Shown here: piece after piece, positions 25,733 to 33,871 of the stretch
Position numbering within the stretch: position 1 is the stretch's first letter
How the letters are laid out: each line of letters begins with the position of its first letter
NCBI RefSeq assembly: GCF_014841565.1
Contig: NZ_JACYUD010000003.1
Coordinates: forward strand, 310,001-374,000
Reading direction: 5' to 3'
Source: Rhizobium sp. CFBP 8762
Lineage (GTDB): Bacteria > Pseudomonadota > Alphaproteobacteria > Rhizobiales > Rhizobiaceae
DNA length: 64,000 bases
The notes under the pieces: model-generated
Told to the model about the DNA's origin: nothing
What the model saw: only the letters and a program-made list of their open reading frames with translations
The model's database searches: none
Made by a program: the position numbers and the translations under genes

Positions 25733-26185
25733 TCAACTCCTTTCGCGCTCGAATTTGCGCGCAGAGTTCCAAGGAACCAAATCAGCGATGTGAAGAATCA
25801 GACCGTCTTCATCTGTCGAATACCGTGAGATCACTTCACCAGGATAGAGCGGGCTTTTGCCCCGTTTGCCTGCGTGAAGCCAATCCTTTTGAGCCTCCTG
25901 CAGCGTGTACAACTCTGCAGCCAACGCAAATCTGTGACTCCATTCCTTCGTGTTCGATTCAGCAAATTGAAGGTTCACGTCGATGAACTTGCTGGCCTCC
26001 TCGCTCCACTCATCAGGATTGGTTGCCCGAAACTCGGTTCTAAGAAGAGCGCCTGCGACGTCTGCCCGAGTGAGTAGTTGGCGAGCTCGCAAGCTATCGA
26101 CGAGTTCAACCAACAGCATGCTCGTGAGGCGAATTTCAATAAGGGCCATGTCCAAGTTCAAGTCAGCTTCGTTCATTTCAACCAT
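25733..26185 (-). CDS. Antisense-oriented hypothetical protein within the early region
   Basis: The 150-residue reading is helical and acidic (NLDMALIEIRLTSMLLVELVDSLRARQLLTRADVAGALLR, shown in part: AALIEI-like helix, EWSEEASKFIDVNL), then a polar C-terminus with VPWNSARKFERERS. It looks more protein-like than the plus-strand frame at 25672-25986. It opposes the early operon, which suggests an inserted cargo gene. ATG 26185 is one of two close starts. No family recognised. Confidence 0.55.
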   Translation of the reverse strand: MVEMNEADLNLDMALIEIRLTSMLLVELVDSLRARQLLTRADVAGALLRTEFRATNPDEWSEEASKFIDVNLQFAESNTKEWSHRFALAAELYTLQEAQKDWLHAGKRGKSPLYPGEVISRYSTDEDGLILHIADLVPWNSARKFERERS

Positions 26186-26262
26186 CCCGATTGTTTGTGG
26201 TGGAGACAATCAACACGGGCTCGCATCCCGACGCAATGACAAATCAGCATAGGAGAATTGAC

Positions 26263-26562
26263 ATGATCTCACTTACCAAAACGGCTGGCTATGAAGCAGC
26301 TCTTTCAGTTGTAGAGAACGCAGTCGAGACTGAAATCTACGATATCTCAACACAAACTGCTCTCGTCGAACTGCTCACTCTGTTTGGCGCAGACCAACTC
26401 CCGCCAGAAGGCCTCTTTTACACGGCCAAAGAGGTTGCGCTTTCGGTCCTCCATGACCCTTTCGATCCAGACAACGACCTTGAAATCAAGCTTCAAGACA
26501 CACCATTAGCAACGATCCTGAACGATCACGGTCTGCGCATCTGCAAACACTTTGCCAGTTAA
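26263..26562 (+). CDS. Early-region hypothetical protein
   Basis: A 99-residue acidic, mostly helical protein starting MISLTKTAGYEAAL, with AGGAG eight bases upstream of ATG 26263. It has no recognisable domain. It precedes the DnaA-domain-like gene by 29 bases and is part of the prophage early operon by position. Confidence 0.65.
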   Translation: MISLTKTAGYEAALSVVENAVETEIYDISTQTALVELLTLFGADQLPPEGLFYTAKEVALSVLHDPFDPDNDLEIKLQDTPLATILNDHGLRICKHFAS

Positions 26563-26591
26563 AAAACCATAAGTTGTCGGGGTAATTTGTC

Positions 26592-26957
26592 ATGCTTAAC
26601 CCATATTCGGCGGAAGATCGTACACAGCACATGGTTGCCAGCGCCTTCCGCGCTACACGCTCCCATTTCTCCCACCTTCCCTTACGTGACATCATCAATC
26701 CTCCTGTCGATCAGCTGGATGCGAAACTCGCTCGGCAGGTGGCCATTCACATTCTGAATACGGAATTTGAAATTCCACGCCGCCGAATTTGGGCGGTGCT
26801 CGGAATGGCTCGCGCCAACATCATTCTGGCTATCCGCAAAGTGGATGAACGGCTGACTGAGCCCATGTTTGAAAAGGCATATCAGCGGATCGCGGCGCGC
26901 GCGAAAGACATCTACATGAGCGAGATGTATGCGGATGCCTCCGAGGAGGCCGCGTGA
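26592..26957 (+). CDS. DnaA domain IV-like helix-turn-helix protein
   Basis: The 121-residue protein ends in LARQVAIHILNTEFEIPRRR, VLGMARANIILAIRKVDERL, a pattern like the DNA-binding domain IV of DnaA (ARQ..MY...., then a recognition helix and RKIE). No ATPase part exists. It may bind phage DNA at an early step. The stop overlaps the ParB-like start by TGATG. Confidence 0.6.
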   Translation: MLNPYSAEDRTQHMVASAFRATRSHFSHLPLRDIINPPVDQLDAKLARQVAIHILNTEFEIPRRRIWAVLGMARANIILAIRKVDERLTEPMFEKAYQRIAARAKDIYMSEMYADASEEAA

Positions 26958-27775
26958 TGGCCGAGTTCAAACTTATTCCATTGGCATCCATCAATGTGGG
27001 AGATCGCGCCCGCCCTGTCGATGAGGACCATGCCTTGGCGATTGCTGCCAACATGGCAGAGCGTGGGCTGATCAATCCGATTACGGTTCGTCCTACACCT
27101 GCCGCCAAGCGCGGAACGACACCCTACACGCTGGTAGCAGGCGGACACCGTCTGCGGGCAGCGGAACTCAATCAGTGGACGGAAATCGACACAATAGTTG
27201 TGAACGCCGATGCGGCGGAAGCGCAACTGATGGAAATCAGCGAAAACCTGTTTCGCAATGAGCTTTCAGCCCTTGATCGTGGGTTATTCGTGATGAAGTA
27301 CCGCGAAATCTTTGAAGAAAAAAATGGGAAAGTAACCCAAGGCGGTGACCGAAAATCAAAGTGCAACGATTGCACTTTGATTTTCGCCCCCGGCAGAGAG
27401 CTTTCGGAGCGGGTCCAAGACCGTCTAGGGATTGGCAGGCGCACATATTTTAATGTGCAAAAGATTGGTTTGAACCTGCACCCGTCACTCCGTGAGGCTG
27501 TTCGTGGAACGGCTGTCGAGAACGATCAAACCCGACTGCTCAAGCTGGCAAAGCTTCCACCAGAAGAACAATGCCGAATTGCGTCCACGCTGAAAGTTGA
27601 ACGCGATATCGATCTGGTACTTCGCGCTGCAAAGCCGACGCCCGTCAAAATCGATCCACAATCGGAAATCTACTCCAAGCTGATTGATGCCTGGGCGCGG
27701 GCAAACTCGCAGACCAAGCAGCAATTTCTGGAGCACATCGGCATGGTTGACCCCATTCTGGAGGCTGCAGAATGA
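26957..27775 (+). CDS. ParB/Spo0J-type nuclease-domain protein
   Basis: A 272-residue protein. The ParB fold is seen at residues 5-100: PLASINVGDRARPVDEDH, INPITVRP, VAGGHRLRAAELN and MEISENLFRNELSALDRG. A helix-turn-helix-like part follows. Homologues occur in the early operons of Mu-like phages of alphaproteobacteria. The role could be DNA binding, partition-like or anti-restriction; the sequence does not decide. The stop overlaps the next start by ATGA. Confidence 0.83.
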   Translation: MAEFKLIPLASINVGDRARPVDEDHALAIAANMAERGLINPITVRPTPAAKRGTTPYTLVAGGHRLRAAELNQWTEIDTIVVNADAAEAQLMEISENLFRNELSALDRGLFVMKYREIFEEKNGKVTQGGDRKSKCNDCTLIFAPGRELSERVQDRLGIGRRTYFNVQKIGLNLHPSLREAVRGTAVENDQTRLLKLAKLPPEEQCRIASTLKVERDIDLVLRAAKPTPVKIDPQSEIYSKLIDAWARANSQTKQQFLEHIGMVDPILEAAE

Positions 27776-28230
27776 CGAAGCCCGATCCGTTCCAGATGGA
27801 CTTTTTTGAGCGTCCGGTGTTTCCGGTTCGCGTTCCCGTCAACCGCATTGACCTCGACCGTTTTCGCGCTCGCATCAAGCGCGCCATGGCGCGGGCCATC
27901 CGCGAATGTGAGTATGACCGGCCAACCATTGCGGCCCGTATGGCGCACTACCTCGGACTACCGAACCTGAACAAATCCACGCTGGACGCCTATACCGCCG
28001 AAAGCCGAACCACACACGATATCAGCCTTGTGCGCTTCTCTGCCTTTGTTCACGCCACTGGCGCGACATGGCTGTGGGATGAAGTTGTGGCCGACAACGG
28101 CGCGACGTTGCTGATTGGCGACGAGGCCAGGTGGGCCGAGATTGCCCGTCTGCGTGAAGAACAAGAGCGCAATAAAGCCAAGCTACGGCAACTGACGGCG
28201 GCACCTATCCAGAGCATGCGGGGGCGATGA
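27772..28230 (+). CDS. Early-operon hypothetical protein
   Basis: A 152-residue protein. It has a basic helical middle (RIKRAMARAIRECEYDRPTI, AARMAHYLG), a segment that looks like a DNA-binding or XRE-like turn (LNKSTLDAYTAES) and a C-terminal helix. It is coupled by ATGA to the ParB-like gene and again to the following gene. Such a protein commonly sits before the transposase in rhizobial Mu-like phages. Function unknown. Confidence 0.72.
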   Translation: MTKPDPFQMDFFERPVFPVRVPVNRIDLDRFRARIKRAMARAIRECEYDRPTIAARMAHYLGLPNLNKSTLDAYTAESRTTHDISLVRFSAFVHATGATWLWDEVVADNGATLLIGDEARWAEIARLREEQERNKAKLRQLTAAPIQSMRGR

Positions 28231-28430
28231 TGGCGAACAAGGTTTCACTGGCAAGCCAGATCGCAGCGGTTTCGATGTTTGTGCGGGGTGAGCATGTTCG
28301 CCTGAACAAGGGGCAGCGCGAGTTCATGCTTGCCCATATGGCGGCGGCGCTGGAAACCCTGAAATGGCTTTCCCGCAATGAGACGATCATTCGCGATTTC
28401 GTCTCTGCAAAGCAGGGAGAGCGCCAGTGA
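28227..28430 (+). CDS. Small early protein upstream of the transposase
   Basis: A 67-residue helical protein. It overlaps the preceding stop by ATGATG, so ATG 28230 is an equally possible start, and the transposase start by GTGA. Translational coupling on both sides supports it as a real gene. No domain is recognised. Confidence 0.65.
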   Translation: MMANKVSLASQIAAVSMFVRGEHVRLNKGQREFMLAHMAAALETLKWLSRNETIIRDFVSAKQGERQ

Positions 28431-30406
28431 AAGAATGGTTTTCATTCAAAGCCCTTGCAGAGGCAAAGCTGCCCGGCCTGCCGCATTCGGAACGACGAGT
28501 TCGTGAATTTGCGAAACGCGCCGGATGGGATGCGTTCGCCGAAAAGTGCAGGCCGTCCGGGCAAACTGGTGGCGGGAAGCAATATCATATTAGCCTGTTG
28601 CCGGATGTTGCCCGTGCAAGGTTGCGTCACACGATAACAAATACCTTGCCTCACAGAACGGTTGAAGACGCAAAGCGAAGCCATGAGCTGTGGTCGAAGT
28701 TCAACGCTCTTTCTCAGAAGAATAAGGACATCTGCAAAAAGCGACTGGCGGCAGTGGACGACGTTGAGGAGCGCATTAGCGCTGGCGCAAAGGTGGTTGT
28801 AGCCGTTGCAGAAGCCGCGAAAGTCGCTGGTGTCAGTGACAGACATCTTTTCCGGTGGCGTCAAATGCTGGCAGGTGTTCGAAAGCATGATCGCTTAGCA
28901 GCGCTGTCCCCGTCCCTGCAAGCAACCTCTGAGTTCGCTGAATGCCATCCGATGGCATGGGAAGCCATCAAGAGTGACTACCTTCGACCTGAACGTCCGC
29001 GCTTCTCCGCTGTTGTCCGTCGCGTCGTCAATGCAGCCAAGAAGCACGGATGGGCTCCCATTCCATCGGAGCGCACCCTGCGTCGCCGCTTGGCAGCAGA
29101 AGTTTCCCGCGCTGAACAAATCGTCATGCGTGAGCGAAAAGAGGAAGCCAAAAAGCTTTATCCAGCTCAAAGGCGCACACGCTCGCATCTTCATGCAATG
29201 CAGCTCGTCAACATGGACGGCCACAAGCTCGACCTATTCGTCAAACTTCCTTGGAAAGAGGGAAAGACGCGCGTTATTCTTCTCGGCATACAAGATCTTT
29301 ACTCTGGCAAAATCGTCGCTTGGCGTTTGACGGAAAGTGAAACATGGGAAGCCGTTCGTCTTGTTATAGGGGACATGGTGGAAGCATACGGCATTCCAGA
29401 CGGTATATACCTAGATAACGGTAAGGCGTTTGCGTCCAAGTGGATCAGCGGTAAGAACGTTCAGCGGTTTCGCTTCAAGGTGAAACGGGAAGACCCAATG
29501 GGTCTCCTAACAACTCTCGCTATCGAAACGCATTTTACACTGCCCTACTCCGGTCAGTCCAAGCCTATTGAACGTGCGTGGCGAGATTTGGCGGAGGAAA
29601 TATGCCGCCACCCGAGCGTCGCTGGAGCGTTCACAGGCACTAACGTCAACGATAAGCCCGAGAACCACGGCTCTCGCATCATACCTCTGGCGGACCTGCA
29701 AAGTCATGTCGCTTTGCGCATTGAAGAGCACAACGCTCGCACAGACCGTAATACTGCCACAGCCAAAAAACGATCTTTTGATGCGGTGTTTGCTGAGAGC
29801 ATGGCACATCCCGCGACAATCGTCCGCCAGCCCTCACCTGCACAACGGGACCTTTGGTTGCTTGCATCCGAGGGGATCACCGCTCGAAAACCGGACGGGG
29901 CGATTCATTATCAGGGCAATCGCTACCACGCACCCGAGCTCAATCAGTTGGTGGGAAAGAAACTCATTATTCGGTTCGATCCAGACGCGCTGTACAAGCC
30001 TATTCGCGTTTACGACCTCGACAACAAGCTGATTTGCGAGGCTCGTTGCATTGATGACACTGGCTTCAATACGACCGCCGCTGGTCGCGAGCATGCGAAA
30101 GCACGCAAAAACTACCTAAAGGCAATCGAAGATCAAGCAGCCGCCCATAGGGTCTTGTCACCGATGGAACTTGGCAAGCTCTACGATGACGGACGCCGCG
30201 CGCAGGCCAAGCAGCAGCCAATCAAAACCAAAGTCACGCGACTGATAACCGGCAACCTTGCCCATGCGCCCGAGCCGGACGCAATCAGTGATGACGAAAT
30301 GGCAAACAGTTTCTCACGTTCCCTCACCCGTATGTCGGGCGTGATCGAGTTCCCCACTGGGGATGCGGTGGGGCAACCCACCAAGAAAAGAAGAGCCGGT
30401 AAGTAG
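28427..30406 (+). CDS. Mu-type DDE transposase A
   Basis: MuA-like transposase, 659 residues (Mu A is 663). The N-terminal part (1-75) is a winged helix (GLPHSERRVREFAKRAGWDA), followed by a second DNA-binding domain, the rve catalytic core and a C-terminal barrel (LNQLVGKKLIIRFDPD). Catalytic residues are Asp264 (VNMDGHKLD), Asp330 (YLDNGKAF) and Glu382 (PIERAWRDLAEE). Spacing matches Mu. It binds the phage ends and performs replicative transposition. The start is GTG 28427. Confidence 0.95.
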   Translation: MKEWFSFKALAEAKLPGLPHSERRVREFAKRAGWDAFAEKCRPSGQTGGGKQYHISLLPDVARARLRHTITNTLPHRTVEDAKRSHELWSKFNALSQKNKDICKKRLAAVDDVEERISAGAKVVVAVAEAAKVAGVSDRHLFRWRQMLAGVRKHDRLAALSPSLQATSEFAECHPMAWEAIKSDYLRPERPRFSAVVRRVVNAAKKHGWAPIPSERTLRRRLAAEVSRAEQIVMRERKEEAKKLYPAQRRTRSHLHAMQLVNMDGHKLDLFVKLPWKEGKTRVILLGIQDLYSGKIVAWRLTESETWEAVRLVIGDMVEAYGIPDGIYLDNGKAFASKWISGKNVQRFRFKVKREDPMGLLTTLAIETHFTLPYSGQSKPIERAWRDLAEEICRHPSVAGAFTGTNVNDKPENHGSRIIPLADLQSHVALRIEEHNARTDRNTATAKKRSFDAVFAESMAHPATIVRQPSPAQRDLWLLASEGITARKPDGAIHYQGNRYHAPELNQLVGKKLIIRFDPDALYKPIRVYDLDNKLICEARCIDDTGFNTTAAGREHAKARKNYLKAIEDQAAAHRVLSPMELGKLYDDGRRAQAKQQPIKTKVTRLITGNLAHAPEPDAISDDEMANSFSRSLTRMSGVIEFPTGDAVGQPTKKRRAGK

Positions 30407-30431
30407 TGAGTACGGTTCCGACAAAAAAAGA

Positions 30432-30452
30432 GGGCGGGGGAAAACCCCGCCC
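30432..30452 (-). terminator. Hairpin between transposase A and B genes, active on the minus strand
   Basis: An 8-bp GC stem (GGGCGGGG with CCCCGCCC). Read on the minus strand it is followed by CTTTTTTTG, an intrinsic terminator that would stop antisense transcription coming from the B side. On the plus strand it has no T-run. Confidence 0.6.
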
Positions 30453-30479
30453 AACAAAAGTACCTGAAAGGAACCTTAG

Positions 30480-31499
30480 ATGAAGAAGCCTACCTCCACA
30501 AGTGCCGCGTGGGATACGCCCGAGCCTACCGCTGAATTTCTATTGAAGCATATGCCAGAGGATATTCACATATGGCAGACGCTACGTTCGCGTGTTGTTG
30601 AAGTTGCCAAGCAGAACGGCTGGACTAAGTCGGAAGTCGCTCGCCGTACCGGTATTGCTGACTCGACATTCAGTCAATGGACGAGTGGCAAGTATGAGGG
30701 CGTTCTACCAAATCAGAACCTGACCGTTTCTCAGTGGCTGGATGCTGTTGAGGTCAACGCCCAGATGGCGGCATCCGTTCCCCGGTCGCCCAAGTTCATC
30801 ATGACAAAGGTTGCCTTTGACATCGTGGACGCCCTTTCGTGGACACAGGTGACCGCTGGCTTTGTGATGGTAACGCTAGGTGCCGGTGTGGGCAAAACGA
30901 CCGCTTGCAGAAACTTTCGCGATACCCGGCCACACGTTTACCTCGCGACGATCAGCCCTTCGACCAAAACCACGCATGGGATGCTTGTGGAGCTGGCCGA
31001 GGAAATCGGTGTTCAGGAACACAACCCAGCCAAGCTTGTGCGAGCCATTGGCGCGAAGCTGAAACGGATCGGTGACGGGACGTTGCTGATTGTGGATGAG
31101 GCACAAAACCTGCTGCCCGAAGCCGTTAACCAGCTTCGTCATTTCAGCGATGTTTACGAGTGCGGCGTTGCCCTCGTCGGCAATGAAGAAATCGCTACTC
31201 AACTGGACACCCGCAAGGCGTCATCCAGCAAAGGACAGGTTTCCAGCCGCTTTGACAAGCGCGTCATGAAGGAACGATCCCGCGCAGACGATATTTCGGA
31301 TTTTCTGGCGGCATGGAACATCAAGGACGAGGACTGCATCACGTTCCTCACCGGCATAGGCATGAAAGCCGGCGCCCTTCGCCAGATCGATAAGACCATC
31401 AAGCTTGCCCTGATGCTGTCTAACGGCATGGGCGAACAACTCGCTTTAAAACACGTCAAAAAAGCTTGGGAAAATCGCGATGTTGGAGGGCTGCTGTAA
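30480..31499 (+). CDS. Mu-type transposition ATPase B
   Basis: MuB-like AAA+ ATPase of 339 residues with an N-terminal helix-turn-helix (about 50-75: KSEVARRTGIADSTFSQWTS), Walker A GAGVGKTT (134-141) and Walker B LLIVDEAQ (202-209). MuB delivers target DNA to the transposome and gives target immunity. AAAGGAA precedes the ATG. The stop overlaps the next start by TAATG. Confidence 0.93.
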   Translation: MKKPTSTSAAWDTPEPTAEFLLKHMPEDIHIWQTLRSRVVEVAKQNGWTKSEVARRTGIADSTFSQWTSGKYEGVLPNQNLTVSQWLDAVEVNAQMAASVPRSPKFIMTKVAFDIVDALSWTQVTAGFVMVTLGAGVGKTTACRNFRDTRPHVYLATISPSTKTTHGMLVELAEEIGVQEHNPAKLVRAIGAKLKRIGDGTLLIVDEAQNLLPEAVNQLRHFSDVYECGVALVGNEEIATQLDTRKASSSKGQVSSRFDKRVMKERSRADDISDFLAAWNIKDEDCITFLTGIGMKAGALRQIDKTIKLALMLSNGMGEQLALKHVKKAWENRDVGGLL

Positions 31500-31783
31500 T
31501 GCAGGCTTTCCACGACGCCACAATCAGCGAGACGTTGCAGCACCTTCGCAACGAAGCTGCGGAATGCCTCCCCGGCCATCCGTTCCAGATCATTCTCGAC
31601 CAGCAACTACGGGTGCTCCGAGATTACGCCATCGGAATAGAGCTGGAACTGTGCATTTTCCGCAGCGACGAGCCGCGCAGGCAGGCCCGAGTCATGATGG
31701 CCGAGGAAAGCACGAGTGCCCTTCGCCAATTGGTTCAAGGCAACGACGACAAAATCGTCCGGCCCGAGTTCGGCAAGAAGTGA
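31499..31783 (+). CDS. Small helical protein behind transposition genes
   Basis: A 94-residue mainly helical protein (LQHLRNEAAECLPGHPFQII). ATG 31499 overlaps the transposase-B stop. It belongs to the early operon by position. Function unknown. Confidence 0.65.
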   Translation: MQAFHDATISETLQHLRNEAAECLPGHPFQIILDQQLRVLRDYAIGIELELCIFRSDEPRRQARVMMAEESTSALRQLVQGNDDKIVRPEFGKK

Positions 31784-31791
31784 GCGTGGCG

Positions 31792-32067
31792 ATGACATCA
31801 AACGGGCCATTCTTCCTTTCAGAGGCGCTCTCACATCTTCGCGAGGAAATTCAAGTGGAGTTAGCCGCAGGCCGCAGGCTTGAGCTTCGCGTCATGCAGA
31901 CCATGGCGCTGCTGTTGCGATACTGCGTTGACGAGATACGGCGGCGCGAACTGGAAGACATCGAGCGCGCCATCACCGGAGCCCTGCCGCCCGGCGTCGT
32001 GTCCCTCCACCGGAAACGCCAAGAGAAAACCGCTCCCATACCGCCAGACGGAGGCGGCGCGGCGTGA
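31792..32067 (+). CDS. Hypothetical early protein
   Basis: A 91-residue protein, helical and Arg/Leu-rich in the middle (LSHLREEIQVELAAGRRLEL), ending in a proline- and glycine-rich tail. ATG 31792 lies 8 bases after the preceding stop; GTG 31786 is another in-frame option. No domain recognised. Confidence 0.62.
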   Translation: MTSNGPFFLSEALSHLREEIQVELAAGRRLELRVMQTMALLLRYCVDEIRRRELEDIERAITGALPPGVVSLHRKRQEKTAPIPPDGGGAA

Positions 32068-32119
32068 TGCCGCGAAGCCTCTTCAATAACCTTTCCAACA
32101 CCCTTTGAGGACTATCGAA

Positions 32120-32779
32120 ATGGACGCAGTCATTCTGGAAGAAAAGCCCGCCGAAGGCATCATTGTCATCAACGGCAGGGATTTCATGATCAACGCCAAG
32201 GGCGGTTACGATGCCGCCGCCAGCGTCAAGGATCAGTACAAGCTGGAAGATCAAACGGTGCGCAAGTGCATCGCCTTCGCCGAAGAGTTGAACGGCCAAC
32301 TCGCCCGGTTCCGTGACCATACGGCCTCTGACCTGTTGGCGCTCGATACCCTGCTTGCCGAGAAGTACGATGTGAAGATCGGCGGCAAGAAAGGAAACCG
32401 CACCTACCAGACTTACGACGGGCTGATGAAAGTACAAGTTCAGGTGTCCGATTTGATTACGTTTGGCCCTGAATTGCAGGTCGCCAAAGTGCTGGTTGAC
32501 GAATGCCTGACAGAGTGGAGCGCCGATAGCCGCCCGGAAATCCAGTCATTGGTAACGCGCGCGTTCAACACGGACAAGGAAGGCCAAGTTAGCCGATCTG
32601 ATGTGTTCATGCTCCTTAAACTTGAAATGAACGACGCGCGCTGGACGAAAGCCATGGACGCCATCCGCGATGCAATCCGCGTCACGGGTTCCAAAGAGTA
32701 TGTCCGCTTCTACAAGCGTTCGAGCGTGGACGCAGAATTCAAGGCCATCACCATCGATCTCGCAAAGACAGGTGCATGA
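32120..32779 (+). CDS. DUF3164 family protein
   Basis: A 219-residue protein. The order EGIIVINGRDFMINAKGGYDAAA, then YQTYDGLMKVQV and ARWTKAMDAIRDAIRVTGSKEYVRFY segments match DUF3164, a family found in early regions of Mu-like phages. Function is unknown. The stop overlaps the next start by ATGATG. Confidence 0.85.
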   Translation: MDAVILEEKPAEGIIVINGRDFMINAKGGYDAAASVKDQYKLEDQTVRKCIAFAEELNGQLARFRDHTASDLLALDTLLAEKYDVKIGGKKGNRTYQTYDGLMKVQVQVSDLITFGPELQVAKVLVDECLTEWSADSRPEIQSLVTRAFNTDKEGQVSRSDVFMLLKLEMNDARWTKAMDAIRDAIRVTGSKEYVRFYKRSSVDAEFKAITIDLAKTGA

Positions 32780-33120
32780 TGACCAAAATAAACACTGACC
32801 GAGATCGTTTGATCGGCGACAGAGTGAGGGCTGCGCGCACGCTGCGCGGCCTGTCGCAAGAGAAGCTTGGCGAGGCATGCGGTGTCACGTTCCAGCAAAT
32901 CCAGAAGTACGAACGCGGCACCAATCGGGTTTCTGGATCGCGCTTCATCGACATTGCCCTTGCGCTTGACGTCACAGTTGAATGGTTTTTCGCAGACTTC
33001 GTCCAAGGCTCCGAAAAGCCGGATCTCGTGGCGGAGCTCGTGCGGGAAAACAGGCAGATGAAACGCAAGCTGACAAGCTTGGAAATCATGCTGAAAACAA
33101 ATCACGAGAACCCGGCCTAA
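32776..33120 (+). CDS. XRE-family DNA-binding protein
   Basis: A 114-residue protein with a clear helix-turn-helix (RAARTLRGLSQEKLGEACGV, then TFQQIQKYERGTNRVSGSR). The family is typical of alphaproteobacterial Cro/CI-like regulators. A C-terminal coiled helix may give dimerisation. It is separate from the repressor at 24672. It may control middle genes. Confidence 0.85.
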   Translation: MMTKINTDRDRLIGDRVRAARTLRGLSQEKLGEACGVTFQQIQKYERGTNRVSGSRFIDIALALDVTVEWFFADFVQGSEKPDLVAELVRENRQMKRKLTSLEIMLKTNHENPA

Positions 33121-33226
33121 CGAGCTGGCGGAGCGGCTCGCCGCTCCGCATCCATCATCCGCTTCTGCATCCGCAAGCCGTGCGCATTTGGAAACGGATG
33201 GACCGTTTCAAGAAAGGGAAATCGTT

Positions 33227-33655
33227 ATGTTTGGTTCATTGAAAGCAAAGTTCTCCGGTAGCGTGAACAAGTACTCCGGCCGGAAAGACTTCCTAGAGGC
33301 TGTATGCGCGGCTGCAGCATTGGTTGCAGCCGCAGACGGCGACATCTCGGACGCAGAAGTCGATCAGACGGTCAAGGCCGTTGCCTCAAACGTCAACCTG
33401 TCAGCCGCCTTCAAGCCTGCAGAAATCGAGCGCGTCGCCGACGCCATGCTGAAACGGGCGCAAGGTGGCCGTGTCGGACGAAACGGCCTTTACAAGGAAA
33501 TCGAGCAGATCGCCAGCGATCCCGAAATGGCTGAGACTGTGCTGCTATCCTCGCTCGATGTCGCTGATCAGGGCGGGATCGATGCAAAGGAAAAGGACGT
33601 GCTCGACAAGATCGCCCGTAGCCTGGGCCTAAACCTTGCGAGCTATGATGTCTGA
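33227..33655 (+). CDS. TerB-like (tellurite-resistance TerB family) protein
   Basis: A 142-residue all-helical protein. The segments FLEAVCAAAALVAAADGDIS, EVDQTVKAV and DVADQGGIDAKEKDVLDKIA form the duplicated acidic TerB fold. TerB-like proteins are frequent in Mu-like phages and in envelope stress or phage-defence settings. ATG 33227 has AGAAAGGGAA upstream. Confidence 0.82.
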   Translation: MFGSLKAKFSGSVNKYSGRKDFLEAVCAAAALVAAADGDISDAEVDQTVKAVASNVNLSAAFKPAEIERVADAMLKRAQGGRVGRNGLYKEIEQIASDPEMAETVLLSSLDVADQGGIDAKEKDVLDKIARSLGLNLASYDV

Positions 33656-33806
33656 TAGCCAAGCCACGAAACTGCCAGCGCTCGGACTGGGCATTATCGC
33701 CGCCACATTGATCGGCGCGCAACTGATTGTGCCGGCACTGTTCGATTTGCTGTTTAGCCTCGCAGCTTTTGGCCTCGGCTGGCTGGCGGGAAGGCTCGCG
33801 AAATAG
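33648..33806 (+). CDS. Small one/two-helix membrane protein
   Basis: A 52-residue frame overlapping the TerB-like stop: MSDSQATKLPALGLG, a hydrophobic helix, a short turn and a second hydrophobic helix ending WLAGRLAK. An ATG at 33645 is equally possible. The tight overlap and the composition support a real gene. Possibly linked to TerB or lysis. Confidence 0.6.
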   Translation: MSDSQATKLPALGLGIIAATLIGAQLIVPALFDLLFSLAAFGLGWLAGRLAK

Positions 33807-33820
33807 CCACTGACACCCGC

Positions 33821-33840
33821 AGCCCGCCCTAAGGCGGGCT
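33821..33840 (+). terminator. Hairpin after the small membrane protein gene
   Basis: A perfect 8-bp stem (AGCCCGCC with GGCGGGCT) around CTAA. No T-run follows. It may trim or stabilise the early transcript before the DUF2786 gene. Confidence 0.55.
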
Positions 33841-33871
33841 GCGTACGACCCCGGCTTATAGGACCTGCAAA

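Noticed and set aside
25672-25986. Plus-strand 104-residue frame directly after ner
   Set aside because: Only the first 23 codons look protein-like; the rest is rich in Cys, Ser and Arg and lies opposite a better minus-strand frame. Kept as a finding about truncation, not as a gene.
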